In this document: positions 5,566 to 6,808 of the stretch, one piece after another
Layout of the letters: each line of letters starts with the position of its first letter
Numbering within the stretch: the first letter of the stretch is position 1
NCBI GenBank assembly: GCA_045629005.1
Contig: JAZQQJ010000047.1
Span: 1 to 6,808 of the forward strand
DNA length: 6,808 bases
Direction of reading: 5' to 3'
From: RGIG3528 sp045629005
Lineage (GTDB): Bacteria; Bacillota; Clostridia; Lachnospirales; Lachnospiraceae
The notes under the pieces: model-generated
The model's database searches: none
Seen by the model: the letters and a program-made list of their open reading frames with translations, nothing else
Told to the model about the DNA's origin: nothing
Program-made: the position numbers and the translations under genes

Positions 5566-6564
5566 ATGAAGATAAACATTTATTACGGAGGTCGTGGTCT
5601 CATAGAAGATTCCACGCTTTACGTCCTTTCAAAAATACAGGAAGTACTTGAAGATCTCAGTGTCAACGTTACGCGTTACAATCTTTACGAATCAAAAAAA
5701 GAGATTGCAACGCTTTCAAGCACATTAAAAGATGCTGACGGAGTCATCCTGGCAGCTCACGTTGAATGGTTCGGCATTGGCGGTTATCTCCAGCAGTTTC
5801 TTGATTCCTGCTGGCTTTATGCTGATAAGAGCAAGCTTTCCGACATCTATATGATGCCGGTCGTAATCTCCAACACCTACGGCGAGCGCGAAGCCGAAAA
5901 CACCCTCGTCCGTGCCTGGGAACTCCTTGGCGGACGCATTTGTCCCGGCATCACATCCTTTGTAAACAACCAGACCGAATTCGAAACAAATCCCGGCTTT
6001 GCCAAGATTATCGAAAGCACTGCCGAAGATATGTACAGAACGGTCAACAGAAAGCCTTTGCGCTTCCCTTCCAGCACAGCGCAGCTGCTTTCAGATGCTG
6101 TTGAGCAGAACTCCACTATGAAGCTTACTCCCGAAGAGGGTGAACGTCTTTCCAAATATGTTTCCGACGATACTTTCGTTAAGAAGCAGAAAGAAGACAT
6201 CGAAGAGCTTTCCGAAATTTTCCAGTCAATGATGGGAAGCGGCGAATCCGGCCAGGAGTTTATAAGGAACTTTAAAGAAAACTTCATCCCGCCTTCAGAC
6301 AATACAAAGGTTATTTTCGAACTGAAGATGACAGACATTAACAAATCTCTCATCGTAGATGTCGCAAAAGACCGTCTCAAAGTCTTCTACGGCGAGGCAG
6401 ATGCCCCGGACATTGTTGCTACAACAACGCGTGAAACCGTCAATAAGATCTGCAATGGACGTCAGACCTTCCAGGGTGCATTTATGCTTGGAGACCTCTC
6501 CACAAAGGGCGATCTTAAAGTAATTCGTCTATTTGATACTTTCTTCAGATTCAACAAGCTATAA
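5566..6564 (+). CDS. Flavodoxin-fold oxidoreductase fused to an SCP2-like lipid-binding domain
   Basis: A 332-residue soluble protein with two parts. Residues 1 to about 160 look like the NADPH-dependent FMN reductase/flavodoxin fold: MKINIYYGG first strand, DADGVILAAHVEWFGIGGYLQQFLDS (57-81) resembling the flavin-proximal strand and loop, and MMPVVISNTYGEREAENTL (96-114). Residues about 185-240 are charged and probably helical, acting as a linker. Residues about 247-325 resemble an SCP2 sterol-carrier domain: VIFELKMTDINKSLIVDV, then FYGEADAPDIVATTTRETV, and finally GDLSTKGDLKVIRLFD. There is no signal peptide or membrane segment. ATG 5566 is supported by GTGAGG 7 nt upstream. The gene is alone between its own promoter and a strong terminator. 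The N-terminal half could bind FMN and the C-terminal half a lipid or other hydrophobic ligand; the reaction is unknown. Fold assignment is from motif appearance only, firmer for the SCP2 half. Confidence 0.75.
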   Translation: MKINIYYGGRGLIEDSTLYVLSKIQEVLEDLSVNVTRYNLYESKKEIATLSSTLKDADGVILAAHVEWFGIGGYLQQFLDSCWLYADKSKLSDIYMMPVVISNTYGEREAENTLVRAWELLGGRICPGITSFVNNQTEFETNPGFAKIIESTAEDMYRTVNRKPLRFPSSTAQLLSDAVEQNSTMKLTPEEGERLSKYVSDDTFVKKQKEDIEELSEIFQSMMGSGESGQEFIRNFKENFIPPSDNTKVIFELKMTDINKSLIVDVAKDRLKVFYGEADAPDIVATTTRETVNKICNGRQTFQGAFMLGDLSTKGDLKVIRLFDTFFRFNKL

Positions 6565-6595
6565 TCGCTTTGTTCAAAAATAATGATGTTCAAAT

Positions 6596-6638
6596 AAAAA
6601 AGTGATTGCTACGTAAAAACATAGCAATCACTTTTTTT
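6596..6638. terminator. Symmetrical, probably bidirectional terminator
   Basis: Left arm 6596-6614 and right arm 6619-6637 are complementary over 19 positions with one imperfect pair. The core is AGTGATTGCTA, the loop is AAAA, and an A-run and a T-run flank the stem. It would stop the fusion gene transcript 32 bp past its stop, and equally any transcript entering from the right on the minus strand. Confidence 0.9.
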
Positions 6639-6669
6639 GATGCAAACCAAATCAGCGACAAGAATAATA

Positions 6670-6808
6670 ATCGAGTAGGAGAAAATTTCTCTAAATGAGA
6701 AATTTTCGACCTCTCACACCACCGTGCGTACCGTTCGGTACACGGCGGTTCAATCAACTTAACAAGTAACACACCTTTCGGTGTAGTAATCTAACATAGA
6801 GATTAGTC
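6670..6808 (-). mobile_element. 3' end of a bacterial group II intron (partial, body off window)
   Basis: On the minus strand the window enters the intron just before domain V and follows it to the 3' splice site. Domain V (6717-6750) is followed by GTGAGAGGTCG and a domain VI hairpin: stem 6681-6691 with 6697-6707, and a lower stem pairing GTCG (6707-6710) with CGAT (6670-6673). A candidate branch adenosine lies 7 nt before the end, in CCTACTCGAT. The terminal AT at 6671-6670 fits the usual intron end. The stretch 6751-6808 would be the end of domain IV and includes a small GAAA-capped hairpin (6771-6784). The reverse transcriptase/maturase gene, if present, lies beyond the right edge. The 3' exon begins at 6669 and reaches the shared terminator within about 32 bp. 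Confidence 0.88.
6717..6750 (-). ncRNA. Group II intron domain V (catalytic hairpin)
   Basis: Read on the minus strand, CCGCCGTG (6741-6748) pairs with CACGGTGG (6719-6726) over 8 bp including one G-U. A 2-nt CG bulge on the 3' side and an upper stem TACC/GGTA capped by GAAC follow. This is the conserved 34-nt shape of domain V. The catalytic triad appears to be CGC rather than AGC. Confidence 0.88.

Noticed and set aside
6590..6772. 60-codon minus-strand open frame at the right end
   Set aside because: It runs through intron domains V and VI, the splice site and the terminator, so it cannot be a real gene.

Overview
The window looks like a chromosomal segment of an anaerobic Gram-positive bacterium of the class Clostridia. 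The reasons are: GGAGG-type ribosome binding sites, near-consensus sigma-A promoters, strong hairpin-plus-T-run terminators, moderate GC, a clostridial-type GlpA-like oxidoreductase followed by its usual FAD-dependent partner, and a PfoR-family membrane protein. The genus cannot be fixed from the sequence alone.

Left part (1-2130, all on the minus strand): the start of a catabolic redox operon. A strong promoter (2099-2127) drives a leader of about 130 nt that carries a 19-bp direct repeat and a hairpin abutting the Shine-Dalgarno. Next comes a GlpA-like FAD dehydrogenase with a C-terminal BFD-type iron-sulfur domain (547-1962), and then, overlapping it by 11 bp, a second FAD/NAD(P) oxidoreductase that runs off the left edge (1-557). 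Together they would oxidise glycerol 3-phosphate or a similar hydroxy-acid and pass electrons on.

Centre-left (2130-2549) has no gene. It holds three tandem palindromic units with an exact 64-bp period, bracketed by short imperfect inverted repeats, and then the terminator of the next gene. Two minus-strand housekeeping genes follow: a HIT-family nucleotide hydrolase (2550-2963) and MTA/SAH nucleosidase mtnN (3132-3824).

The 3825-4230 gap separates divergent genes. It contains a plus-strand promoter and a 29-bp direct repeat with a 41-bp period, ahead of a stand-alone PTS_EIIC_2/PfoR-like membrane protein (4231-5337). That gene ends in a strong terminator whose stem sequence recurs a third time downstream.

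Right part: a promoter and a two-domain protein with a flavodoxin-like fold fused to an SCP2-like lipid-binding domain (5566-6564), a symmetrical terminator, and at the right edge the last ~140 nt (domains V and VI) of a minus-strand group II intron whose body lies outside the window.

The most unusual items are the tandem 64-bp palindromes, the repeat-bearing leaders in front of the glp-like and PfoR-like genes, and the flavodoxin-SCP2 fusion. No wholly new multi-gene system can be demonstrated here.
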